In this document: piece by piece, positions 55,546 to 64,000 of the stretch
How positions within the stretch are numbered: position 1 is the first letter of the stretch
Layout of the letters: each line of letters starts with the position of its first letter
NCBI GenBank assembly: GCA_963695155.1
Contig: CAVOGD010000003.1
Location: forward strand, 186,001-250,000
Length of the DNA stretch: 64,000 nucleotides
From: SG8-30 sp963695155
GTDB lineage: Bacteria > Pseudomonadota > Gammaproteobacteria > Steroidobacterales > Steroidobacteraceae
Direction: 5' to 3'
The notes under the pieces: generated by a model
Told to the model about the DNA's origin: nothing
What the model saw: only the letters and a program-made list of their open reading frames with translations
Database searches by the model: none
Program-made: the position numbers and the translations under genes

Positions 55546-56910
55546 GTGCCGGACCAGGCTCCTTCGCTCGTCTACCGGCTGGTCGTCGGCCTGGTCGCGG
55601 CCAGCGTCGTGCTGTCCGGCGCCGCCGCCGTGGCACTGGACGCGTTGATCCAGAGCCGCGCCATCGAGGCCCGCCACGAAGTGCTGGTGGCCCACGTCAT
55701 CGCCTTGATCGCGACCGCCGAACTCGAGGCGCCGGACGAACTGCGGCCGGCGAACCTGGCCGAGGCGCGACTGTCCACGCCGGGCTCCGGCCTGTACGCG
55801 GAGATCCGCGCGGCCGACGGCCGCGTGATCTGGCGCTCGCCGTCGGCGACCGGCAGCGGCCTGGCACTGGCGGCCCGGCCATCGCCCGGTGAGCGGACAT
55901 TCGAGCGGGTCCGGTTGCCGGACGGCACGCGCGTGCTCGGCCTGTCGCTGGGCGTGACCTGGGAGACGGGTTCGGGACCGGACCGCGTCTTCTACCTCAG
56001 TGCGGCCGAGAGCCTCGAGCCGTACTACGAAGACCTGGCCCGGGTGCGGCTGTGGCTGCTGGCCGGCGCTGCCGCCCTGATGACGGCGCTCGCGCTCGGT
56101 CTGACTTTCGGACTGCGGGTCGGCCTGCGCCCGCTGCGGCGGCTCGAGCACGAGATCGCGGAAGTCGAGGCCGGCCGCCGCAACGTGCTCGGCGATGCCT
56201 GGCCCCGCGAGCTGGTGGGCGTGACCGGCAACCTCAACGCGCTGCTGGACGGCGAACGCGCCCGCCTTGCGCGCTACCGCACGACGCTGGGCAACCTCGC
56301 CCACAGCCTCAAGACGCCGCTGGCTGCGCTCAAGACCATCGTCTCGGACTCGGGCGAGGACGTGCGGGTCGCCTGCGACCCGCAACTCGAACGCATGCGG
56401 GATATCGTCGACCACCAGCTGCGCCGCGCGGTGCTGGGCGGGGCCGGCTCGACGGTCGCGTCGGTGCCCGTCGGACCGCCGCTCGCCCAGCTCGCGGCGG
56501 CGCTGCGCAAGGTGTATGCGGACAAGGCCGTGGCCTTCGAGCTGGACGTGCCGGCCGACCTGGCCTACCCGATCGACCCGGGCGACCTCATGGAGCTGGT
56601 AGGCAACCTGCTGGACAATGCCTGCAAGTACGGGCGCGGCCGTGTGCGGCTGGTGGCCCGGCCGGTCGGCCGCGCCGACTGGCGCCGGCCCGGCCTGGCC
56701 ATCGTCATCGACGACGACGGGCCCGGAATTCCCGAGCCCGACCGGGACCGCGTGCTGCACCGCGGCGTGCGCGTGGACGAGTCGGTGGCCGGGCAGGGCA
56801 TCGGCCTGGCGGCGGCGCGCGAGGTCGCGGCCGCGTATGGCGGGAGCCTGCGAATCACCAGTGCGCCGTCCGGCGGTGCCAGGCTGAACGTGGACCTGCC
56901 GGGTCGCTGA
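55546..56910 (+). CDS. PhoQ-like sensor histidine kinase
   Basis: The 454-residue kinase has TM1 (residues 11-32, LVVGLVAASVVLSGAAAVAL), a periplasmic sensor of about 130 residues, TM2 (LLAGAAALMTALALGLTFG), then HAMP and catalytic domains. The H box is NLAHSLKTPLAALKT with His253, which matches PhoQ (HSLKTPLA) rather than generic kinases (HELRTPL). The N box is LVGNLLDNACKYG and the G box DDDGPGIP and GQGIGLAAA. The sensor does not show the acidic surface patch of enteric PhoQ at a glance. Its start is a GTG. Confidence 0.91.
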   Translation: MPDQAPSLVYRLVVGLVAASVVLSGAAAVALDALIQSRAIEARHEVLVAHVIALIATAELEAPDELRPANLAEARLSTPGSGLYAEIRAADGRVIWRSPSATGSGLALAARPSPGERTFERVRLPDGTRVLGLSLGVTWETGSGPDRVFYLSAAESLEPYYEDLARVRLWLLAGAAALMTALALGLTFGLRVGLRPLRRLEHEIAEVEAGRRNVLGDAWPRELVGVTGNLNALLDGERARLARYRTTLGNLAHSLKTPLAALKTIVSDSGEDVRVACDPQLERMRDIVDHQLRRAVLGGAGSTVASVPVGPPLAQLAAALRKVYADKAVAFELDVPADLAYPIDPGDLMELVGNLLDNACKYGRGRVRLVARPVGRADWRRPGLAIVIDDDGPGIPEPDRDRVLHRGVRVDESVAGQGIGLAAAREVAAAYGGSLRITSAPSGGARLNVDLPGR

Positions 56911-56915
56911 GCGGC

Positions 56916-59900
56916 ATGCCGCGCCCGCCGCCGGAACCGCACGACCTGGACGAACTGCTGCTGGTCGACCGCGCACGGTTGTCGGCGGCGCACGCGAAGA
57001 TCGCTGCGCGCGAGGCGCGCGGCGGGCGGGCGGGGCGCGAACGCGCGCAGTGGCGGCGCCAGCTGGCGGAGGCGCAGGCGCGCTGCCGGCGACGCCGCGA
57101 CTCCGTGCCGCGCGTGTCCTACCCGCCGGAGCTGCCGGTGTCCCAGCGGATCGACGAGATCCGTGCCGCCATCGCCCGTCACCCGGTCGTGGTCGTCTGC
57201 GGCGAGACCGGTTCCGGCAAGACCACCCAGCTGCCCAAGGCCTGCCTGGAGGCCGGCCGCGGCCTGACCGGCCTCATCGGTCACACCCAGCCGCGGCGCA
57301 TCGCCGCGCGCAGCGTGGCCGCGCGCCTCGCGCAGGAACTGCGCGTGCCGCTGGGCGGACCCGTCGGCTTCAAGGTCCGTTTCGCCGAAAGCGGCTCGGA
57401 GCACAGCCTGGTGCGCGTCATGACGGACGGCATCGTGCTGGCCGAGGTGCGCAGCGACCCGGAACTGCTGCGCTACGACACCCTCATCATCGACGAGGCG
57501 CACGAGCGCAGCCTCAACATCGACTTCCTGCTCGGCTACCTCAAGCGCCTGCTGCCGCGGCGGCCCGATCTCCGGGTCATCATCACCTCCGCCACGATCG
57601 ACCCGCAGAGCTACGCCAGGTTCTTCGGCGATGCGCCAGTCATCGAGGTGTCGGGGCGCGGCTGGCCCATCGAAACCGTCTATCGGCCGCTGGCGGCGGA
57701 CGAGGACGACGACCTGGACCCCGGGCTCGTGCCGGGCGTGGTCGCCGCGGTGGGCGAGCTGCGCGGCAGCGGCGACATCCTGGTGTTCCTGCCGGGCGAG
57801 CGCGAAATCCGCGAGGCCGGCGAGGCGCTGGAGCGGGCCGCCGGCGGATCGCTGGAGATCCTGCCGCTGTTCTCGCGGCTGAGCTGGCCGGAGCAGCAGC
57901 GGATCTTCGAGCCCGGTCCGCGCCAGCGCGTGGTGCTGGCCACCAACGTGGCGGAGACCTCGATCACCGTCCCGGGCATCCGCGCGGTCATCGACTCGGG
58001 GCTGGCTCGGATCGGCCGTTACAGTCCGCGCAGCAAGATCCTCAGGCTGCCCGTGGAGTCCGTGTCGCAGGCCAGCGCGGAACAGCGGCAGGGCCGCTGC
58101 GGCCGGGTCGGCCCGGGTCGCTGCGTGCGGCTCTACTCCGAGGAGGATCATGCGGCCCGCGAGCGCTACACGCAGCCCGAGATCCTGCGCACGAACCTGG
58201 CCAGCGTCATCCTGCAGATGGAGGTGCTGGGGCTCGGCGCCGTCGATGAATTCCCGTTCCCCGATCCACCGGACACCCGCCTCGTCAACGACGGCTACCG
58301 GCTGCTGCAGGAACTCGAGGCGGTGGACGGCGCGCGCCAGGTCACGCCGCTCGGCCAGCAGCTGGCGCGCCTGCCGGTGGACCCGCAATTTGCGCGCATG
58401 CTGGCCGAGGCGCGCCGCTTCGACGCCGTGGGCGAGGTCCTCACGCTGATCGCGGTGCTCAGCATCCGCGACCCGCGCGAGCGGCCGGTCGAGCAGCGCG
58501 CGGCGGCCGACGAGCGGCACGCCGCGTTTGCGGAGGCCCGCTCGGACTTCGGCTCGCTGCTGAACCTGTGGGACGCCTGGCTGCAGGTGAGGGCGCAGCG
58601 CTCCGGTGCACAGGCGCGGCGCTGGTGCCGCGAGAACTTCCTGTCCGCGTCGCGCATGCGCGAATGGGAACAGCTGCGCTCGGAACTCGAGTCGCTGGTC
58701 GGCGAGCTCGGCTGGCGGGCCGGCGACGCGCCCGCCGGTTTCGAGGCCGTGCATCGGTCGCTGCTGCCCGGGCTGCTCGGCAACCTCGGCGAGAAGACCG
58801 AGAAGGGCGACTACCTGGGGGCGCGCGGTATTCACTTCCTGGTCGCACCGGGCTCCGGGCTGCGGGCCGCCGCTCCGAAGTGGCTGATGGCCGCGACGCT
58901 GGTCGAGACCCGCCGGGTCTATGCGCGCACCGTGGCGGCGGTGCAGCCGGCGTGGATCGAGACCGCGGCGCACCATCTGGTGCGGCGCAGCTACGGCGAG
59001 GCGGAGTGGCTGCCGGATCGGGGCCAGGTCGTCGCCCGCGAGACGGTGACCCTGTACGGGCTGACCCTGGCGGCCGGCCGGCGCGTCAATTTCGGCGGCA
59101 TCGACCCCGAGGCCGCGCGCCTGATCTTCGTGCGCGAGGCGCTGGTCCACGGCCGGTCCCGGCTGCGCGCGCCTTTCCTCGGGGACAACCGGCGGGTGCG
59201 CGCGGCGCTCGAGGAGCGTGAGGCCCGCCTGCGCCGGCGCGGCGTGCTCGTGGACGAGGAGCGGATCGCCGCCTTCTTCCTCGAGCGCATCCCGGCGCGG
59301 GTCAACAGCGTGGCGGCCCTGCAGGCCTGGCTGCGCCGCGGCGGTCCGGGCGCCAACGCAATGCTGACGCTCACTGAACGCGACATCGTGCCAGAGGGAG
59401 CGCAGCCGCCGGACCTGGCCGGCCTGCCCGACGCGCTGCGGATCGGCGCCAACGAGTTTCCACTGAGCTACCGGTTCGAGCCGGGCGCCGCGGACGATGG
59501 CGCGACGCTGACGGTGCCGCTGGCGGCGCTCAGCCAGCTCGATGCCGCGGAACTGGAGTGGGGCATCCCCGACCTGGCGCCACGAACTGCTGACCGCGCT
59601 GGTCCGGGGCCTGCCCAAGCCCGTGCGCCGCCTGCTCGTGCCGGCGCCCGACGTGGCCGCGCGCTGCCTGCAGGCGATGGACGGGCCGGCGCACGGGTCC
59701 TTCTACGCAGCCGCAGCCGCCGCGCTGACCCGCGAAGCCGGCGCGGCGGTGGGTGAAGACGACCTGCGCCGCAGCGAGCTTGCGCCCCACCTGCGGCTCA
59801 ACCTGCGGGTCGAGGACGCGGCCGGCGGGGTGGTCGGGGAAGGGCGGGACGTCGAGCCACTGCGCCGCGCGTTGCATGCGGCGCAGCGCCGTTCAGTACA

Positions 59901-60804
59901 GCGCAGCGCCGCGGACTTCATCCGCGAGGGCGTGCGGGCATGGGATTTCGGAGAGCTGCCGCTGCAGCTGCAGCGCGACAGCCAGGGCCTGACGCTGACG
60001 CTGCACCCGGCCATCGAGGATCGCGGCGACGCCGTGGCGCTGACTTGTCACGAGGACCTCGCGCGCGCCGAGGCGCTGACGCGCGCCGGCATCGTGCGGC
60101 TGCTGGCGCTGCGGCTCGACCCGCAGCTGCGGCACGTGCGTGCGGCGCTCGCCGCGGACAAGGCGCTGCCGTTGCTGCACCAGCCGGTCGGGCCGCTGGC
60201 CGAGCTGACACGCCAGGTCGGCGATCGTGCCGTGCAGCGTTGCTGCCTGGCCGGCGGGGAGCCGTTGCCGCGCGACCTCGCCGCGTTCGAGGCGGCTGCG
60301 GAACGCGGCCGCCCCGAGCTGTATGACGAAGCCATGCGGATCGGCGAGCTGGCCCGGCAAGCCCTCGAGGAGCGGCGGCGGGCGCTGCACGAGATTGCGA
60401 CCCTGCCGGAAGGACTGGATGGGGCGCTCGTTGAGGATTGCCGCGGCCAGGTGGTCGCGCTGCTCGACCGGGGCTTCGTCGCCGCGACACCCGATCCGTG
60501 GCTGGACTCGCTGCCGCGGTTCCTCAAGGCGGCCGCCGCCCGGGCGCGGCAGCTGCGCGCGGCGCCGCGCGGCGGCGACGGGCCACAGTACGAATTCAGG
60601 CAGTGGCGCGGGCTGGCCGCCACGCTCGTGGCGGACGCCGAACAGCATCACGGCGGGCCGTCGCCCGCCGTGACACTGCTGCGCTGGATGGTCGAGGAAT
60701 TCGGCGTGTCGCTGTTCGCGCAGGAACTGCGCACCTCGCTGCCGGTATCCGCCAGGCGGCTCAACCGGCAGCTGGCGAGCGCCCGTGCCGCGTCAACCTC
60801 CTGA
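56916..60804 (+). CDS. hrpA: ATP-dependent RNA helicase HrpA (frameshifted in this sequence)
   Basis: HrpA is a DEAH-box helicase that acts on mRNA and stalled ribosomes. The 1295-residue product (corrected) has Walker A VVVCGETGSGKTTQLPKA, DEAH in LIIDEAHERS, SAT motif ITSATIDP, and motif VI QRQGRCGRVGPG. Helicase-associated and C-terminal DUF3418 regions follow. CCCC at 59567-59570 has one C too many: removing it joins ELEWGIPTW to RHELLTALVRGLPKPVRR, continuing to the stop. Its final 12 bases overlap the slipin gene on the other strand. The gap after the kinase is only five bases. Confidence 0.92.
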
Positions 60805-61566
60805 GCCGGTGCCGCCGCCCGGAGTGCGGCCCAGCAGCGGCGTGATCAGGTCCATGGGCAACGGGAAGACGATCGTGGTCGTGCCCGCCCCGGACAGGCC
60901 GGCGAGCGTCTGCAGGTAGCGCAGCTGGATCGCGCGCGGATCCGCGCTGAGCGCGCGCGCCGCCTCGACCAGCGCCGTCGCCGCCTGCTTCTCGCCTTCC
61001 GCATGGATGACCTTGGCGCGCCGGCTGCGCTCGGCCTCGGCCTGCTGCGCCATGGCGCGGATCATGCTCTCGTCCAGGTCAACGTGCTTGATCTCGACGT
61101 GCGACACCTTGATGCCCCAGATGTCGGTCGAGTCGTCGAGGATCTTCTGCACGTCGGCGTTGAGCTTGTCGCGCTGCGACAGCATCTCGTCCAGTTCGTG
61201 CTGGCCCAGCACGGAGCGCAGGGTGGTCTGCGCCAGCTGGCTGGTCGCCTCGAACGGGTTGGCGACCTGGATGATCGCCTTGCCCGGGTCCACGATGCGG
61301 AAGTAGACGACCGCGTTCACCTTCACCGAGACGTTGTCCCGCGAGATGACGTCCTGCTTCGGCACGTCGAGCACGATGGTGCGCAGGTCGACGCGCGTCA
61401 TCTGCTGCACGATCGGGATGACGATGATCAGTCCCGGTCCCTTGATGCCCGTGAAGCGGCCGAGCGTGAAGACGACGCCGCGCTCGTACTCCTTGAGGAT
61501 CTTGATGGCGTTGATCAGCAACGCCACTACCAGCACTGCTACGACAAGTAATGGAATCTGCAGCAC
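60793..61566 (-). CDS. Slipin-type SPFH membrane protein
   Basis: This 257-residue slipin (stomatin relative) has an N-terminal TM hairpin (IPLLVVAVLVVALLINAI) and an SPFH domain (VFTLGRFTGIKGPGLIIVIPIV, VDLRTIVLDVPKQDVISRDN). A coiled coil follows (DESMIRAMAQQAEAERSRRAKVIHAEGEKQAA) before a short Gly-rich tail. It would organise membrane microdomains with its NfeD partner. The start is a GTG after an AGGAG site. It is downstream of nfeD by 16 bases on the same strand, the conserved arrangement. Confidence 0.92.
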   Translation of the reverse strand: MLQIPLLVVAVLVVALLINAIKILKEYERGVVFTLGRFTGIKGPGLIIVIPIVQQMTRVDLRTIVLDVPKQDVISRDNVSVKVNAVVYFRIVDPGKAIIQVANPFEATSQLAQTTLRSVLGQHELDEMLSQRDKLNADVQKILDDSTDIWGIKVSHVEIKHVDLDESMIRAMAQQAEAERSRRAKVIHAEGEKQAATALVEAARALSADPRAIQLRYLQTLAGLSGAGTTTIVFPLPMDLITPLLGRTPGGGTGSGG

Positions 61567-61582
61567 GATCGTGTCTCCTGTT

Positions 61583-62929
61583 TCAGTCTTCCGGATGGAC
61601 GTGCAGGGTCAGCCCCTCCACGCGCCGAATTCTCACGCGTTGACCCGCGACCAGCGGCCGGTCGCTCTCGGCGGCCCATTCCTCGCCGAAGATCTTCACG
61701 CGGCCGCGGCCGGTGAAGGCTTCCAGCACCTCGGCCCGTGCGCCGAGCAGTTGCTCGGTGCCCGTCTCGACGGGCGTGCGCCGGGCGCGGGCCGCCATCC
61801 AGACGGTGCCGAACATCGCCAGGCCCGCGGCCGTTGCGATGCCGGCGATCACGCCCATGCTGACGCCGAAGCCGGGCGCGCCGCCGTCCATGAGGATCAC
61901 GGAGCCGATCACGAAGGCGACCAGGCCACCCAGGCCCAGTGCGCCGAAGCTGGGTGCGAACACCTCGCCGATCATCATGGCCACGCCCAGGCCGATCAGC
62001 GCGAGTCCCGCATAGTTGACCGACAATACCTGCAGGGCGTACAGGCCGAGCAGCAGGCAGATCGCGCCCACCACGCCCGGCAGGATGGCGCCGGGGTTGT
62101 AGCCCTCGAACATCAGGCCATACAGGCCGATGATGAGCAGGCCGTAGGCGATCAGCGGGTTCGTGATGACCGCCAGCAACTCGGTGCGCCAGTCCAGGTC
62201 GAATCGCTCGACGACGATCGCTGCGGTCTTGAGCGTGCGGGTGACGCCGCCGGCCGTCAGTTCGCGCCCGTCCAGCTGGGCCAGCAGGTCGGCGACGTCG
62301 TCCGCCATCAGGTCGATGACGCCGTTCGCGAGCGCCTCGCTCGCGGGCAGGCTCGCTGCGCTGCGCACCGCCGACTCGGCCCAGTCGATGTTGCGGCCGC
62401 GCAGCTCGGCCAGGCTGCGGATGTAGGCGACCGCGTCATTGACGGCCTTGCGATCCGAGGCGCTGCCCGGGTCCGCGGCCTCGTCGCCGTCCTTCTCCTG
62501 GTCCTTGCCCGGCGATGCCGGCCGGCTGCCGCCGATCGGCACTGGCGTTGCGGCGCCGAGGTTCGTGCCGGGCGCCATCGCCGCGACATGACTCGCGTAC
62601 AGGATGTACGTGCCGGCGCTCGCGGCCCGCGCGCCGGAAGGCGAGACGAAGGTCGCCACGGGCACCTGCGCGTTGAGGATGCCCTGGATCATGTCGCGCA
62701 TGGCGGCATCGAGCCCGCCCGGCGTGTCCAGTTCCAGCACCAGCAGCTGGGCGCGGCTGTCCTCCGCGTGCTCGAGCGCGCGCAGGAAGTGGTCCTTGGT
62801 GGCCGGGCCGATCGCGTCCGCGACCTGCACCAGCACGGCGCCGCCCGCCGGCGCGGGTGCCTGCGCCAGCGCCGCCGACAGCATCGCCAGCGTCAGCGCA
62901 ACCAATGCCGCCCCGGTAAACACTCTCAT
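61583..62929 (-). CDS. NfeD-family membrane serine protease (long form)
   Basis: The 448-residue product has a signal peptide (GAALVALTLAMLSAALAQA), a ClpP-like protease domain (LLVLELDTPGGLDAAMRD, then SPSGARAASAGTYILYASH with the catalytic Ser and a Lys further on), a low-complexity insert, then TM segments and a C-terminal OB domain (VKIFGEEWAAESDRPL). Archaeal relatives cleave stomatin C-termini, and the slipin encoded next fits that role. The ATG at 62929 has a GGAGG site upstream; a longer frame exists but lacks this support. Confidence 0.91.
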   Translation of the reverse strand: MRVFTGAALVALTLAMLSAALAQAPAPAGGAVLVQVADAIGPATKDHFLRALEHAEDSRAQLLVLELDTPGGLDAAMRDMIQGILNAQVPVATFVSPSGARAASAGTYILYASHVAAMAPGTNLGAATPVPIGGSRPASPGKDQEKDGDEAADPGSASDRKAVNDAVAYIRSLAELRGRNIDWAESAVRSAASLPASEALANGVIDLMADDVADLLAQLDGRELTAGGVTRTLKTAAIVVERFDLDWRTELLAVITNPLIAYGLLIIGLYGLMFEGYNPGAILPGVVGAICLLLGLYALQVLSVNYAGLALIGLGVAMMIGEVFAPSFGALGLGGLVAFVIGSVILMDGGAPGFGVSMGVIAGIATAAGLAMFGTVWMAARARRTPVETGTEQLLGARAEVLEAFTGRGRVKIFGEEWAAESDRPLVAGQRVRIRRVEGLTLHVHPED

Positions 62930-62951
62930 GGTGAGCCCTCCGTACCGCTTG

Positions 62952-62980
62952 TTGATGATAACAGGACGGTCTGCTACAAG
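62952..62980 (+). promoter_or_regulatory. Sigma-70-like promoter for the metallo-hydrolase gene
   Basis: TTGATG (62952-62957) and TACAAG (62975-62980) have a 17-base spacer and each match consensus at four positions. The predicted leader is about 29 bases and holds a strong purine-rich ribosome site before the ATG at 63016. It sits in the divergent gap with nfeD. Confidence 0.45.
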
Positions 62981-63015
62981 CGTTGCGGAACGCAAGCTTC
63001 AGGGGAGGGCAGGGG

Positions 63016-63939
63016 ATGATTCAAATCAAGGGCATGGCGGCGGTAGCGCTGGCGGCGCTGGCCGCGCTGGCCGCGGCGCCGGCACGGGCTCAGTTGCAGG
63101 AGCCCGACTTCAGCGTGGCCGCGACCGACCTGGGCGATGGCCTGTACGTGCTGGCCGGACGTGGCGGCAACGTCGGCGTGTCGGCCGGCGCCGATGGCAC
63201 GTTCCTCATCGACGACCAGTATGCACCGGCCACGACGGCCATCAATGCGGCGCTGGGCAGGCTCGGCGTCGCGCCGGTACGCTTCGTGATCAACACGCAC
63301 TGGCACGGCGACCACACCGGCGGCAACGAGAATTTCGGCAAGGCCGGCGCGGTGATCATTGCGCATGACAACGTGCGCGGGCGCATGAGCGTGCCGCAGC
63401 AGAACCGGTTCCTCGATGGCGCCACGCCGGCGGCGGCGCCGGCGGCGCTGCCGGTCATCACTTTCGGCGACGCGCTCAGCCTGCACCTGAACGGCCAGAC
63501 CATCCGTGCCCTGCATGCGCCTCATGCACATACGGATGGCGACACGGTCGTGCACTTCACGTCGAGCAACGTCCTGCACGCGGGCGATATCTTCTTCAAC
63601 GGCCTCTACCCGTTCATCGACGTGGACTCGGGCGGCAGCGTGGCCGGGCTGCTGGCGGCGGTGGACCTGATGCTGGCGGCGTCGGACGATGCCACGCGCA
63701 TCATCCCGGGCCACGGCCCCCTGGCGGACCGCGCCGCGCTGCAGGCCTACCGGGACATGCTGGCGGAGACGAGTGCGCGGGTGGCCAAGCTACTCGACGA
63801 GGGCCAGAGCGTGGAGCAGATCATCGCGGCCGCACCGAACGCCGACTACGACGCCACCTGGGCATGGGGGTTCATCACCGCCGAACGCTACGTACGGATG
63901 CTGGTCGGGCTGGCGCAGGCGCCGTCCGGCGCGCCGTGA
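63016..63939 (+). CDS. Exported metallo-beta-lactamase-fold hydrolase
   Basis: This 307-residue protein has a signal peptide (MAAVALAALAALAAAPARA) and the metal-binding motif HWHGDH at residues 95-100, a following APHAHTDGDTVVHF (His and Asp ligands) and a C-terminal IIPGHGP. It resembles the quinoprotein-relay/SoxH or B-like group rather than clinical carbapenemases, so activity on beta-lactams is not implied. A purine-rich site (AGGGGAGGGCAGGGG) precedes the ATG. It is divergent from nfeD. Confidence 0.9.
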   Translation: MIQIKGMAAVALAALAALAAAPARAQLQEPDFSVAATDLGDGLYVLAGRGGNVGVSAGADGTFLIDDQYAPATTAINAALGRLGVAPVRFVINTHWHGDHTGGNENFGKAGAVIIAHDNVRGRMSVPQQNRFLDGATPAAAPAALPVITFGDALSLHLNGQTIRALHAPHAHTDGDTVVHFTSSNVLHAGDIFFNGLYPFIDVDSGGSVAGLLAAVDLMLAASDDATRIIPGHGPLADRAALQAYRDMLAETSARVAKLLDEGQSVEQIIAAAPNADYDATWAWGFITAERYVRMLVGLAQAPSGAP

Positions 63940-63975
63940 AGCGACACGCCGTGCGGCGCGCGGCCGCGGCACGGG

Positions 63976-64000
63976 TCAGAGATCGAACGTGATCCCCTGC
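63976..64000 (-). CDS. Possible 3' end of a minus-strand gene cut by the window
   Basis: A stop codon at 63978-63976 closes a frame reading QGITFDL into the window edge with GC-rich third positions. Only seven residues are visible, so neither the gene nor its product can be established. Confidence 0.25.

Noticed and set aside
63016..63939. Beta-lactam resistance gene
   Set aside because: Only the metallo-beta-lactamase fold is shared (HWHGDH); many members of this fold have other roles and no lactamase-specific features were seen.

Overview
The window is a 64 kb chromosomal segment of a high-GC bacterium (about 70% G+C by eye). It looks like a gammaproteobacterium. The main evidence is the block ruvC-ruvA-ruvB-ybgC-tolQ-tolR-tolA-tolB-pal-cpoB-queE-queC, an order I associate with Pseudomonas and Xanthomonas relatives. 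An mnmA-nudJ pair with purB nearby, an E. coli-type TatD and a sucA-sucB-lpd operon agree with this. A Steroidobacter, Nevskia or Xanthomonad-like lineage is plausible, but the sequence alone does not fix the genus. I see no insertion sequences, prophage or CRISPR.

Layout. 1-3619 (+): a 5'-truncated unknown protein, a zinc-ribbon methyltransferase and ApbE. 3690-13149 (+): a cyclic-di-GMP-I (GEMM-I) riboswitch heads a tightly overlapped nine-gene operon: membrane-anchored thioredoxin, small coiled-coil protein, two large TPR proteins, a small exported protein, ExbB/TolQ-like channel, two ExbD-like proteins and a TonB-like protein with an AgmX/PglI-type C-terminus. It ends at an intrinsic terminator. 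13375-19234 (+): tRNA-Arg(CCU), then sucA-sucB-lpd. 19419-21593 (-): relA. 21707-30381 (+): ruvCAB, the Tol-Pal system and two queuosine genes. 30480-33363 (+): tRNA-Lys(UUU), an AbgT transporter and two small unknown or NERD-like genes. 33385-35701 (-): M20 peptidase and tatD. 35812-44557 (+): an adaptor, ATPase and two-permease ABC system with an SGNH esterase, fadH, a YgjP-like metallopeptidase and an EamA transporter. 44574-52842 (-): HAD phosphatase, sirtuin, acnA, mnmA, nudJ, an unknown protein, a GNAT acetyltransferase and purB. 53067-60804 (+): nudL, mazG, a PepSY protein with a PhoPQ-like two-component pair, and hrpA. 60793-64000: nfeD-slipin (-), an exported metallo-beta-lactamase-fold protein (+), and possibly the tail of another minus-strand gene.

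The most interesting region is the riboswitch operon. The aptamer runs into the start codon of the first gene, so c-di-GMP probably controls translation directly. The encoded set (proton-channel motor, two ExbD subunits, TonB-like transmission protein, periplasmic TPR proteins) resembles in composition the Agl/Glt trans-envelope machinery of Myxococcus, and I do not recognise it as a characterised gammaproteobacterial system. The thioredoxin is puzzling because its exported partners seem to lack cysteine in their predicted mature parts.

Quality caveat. Six single-base insertions break otherwise intact genes: the first TPR gene, the second TPR gene twice, sucA, ruvB and hrpA. Removing one base at each site restores a full-length family protein. 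Because sucA and ruvB are housekeeping genes, sequence or assembly error is the likeliest explanation. These genes are annotated here as single CDSs spanning the shift.
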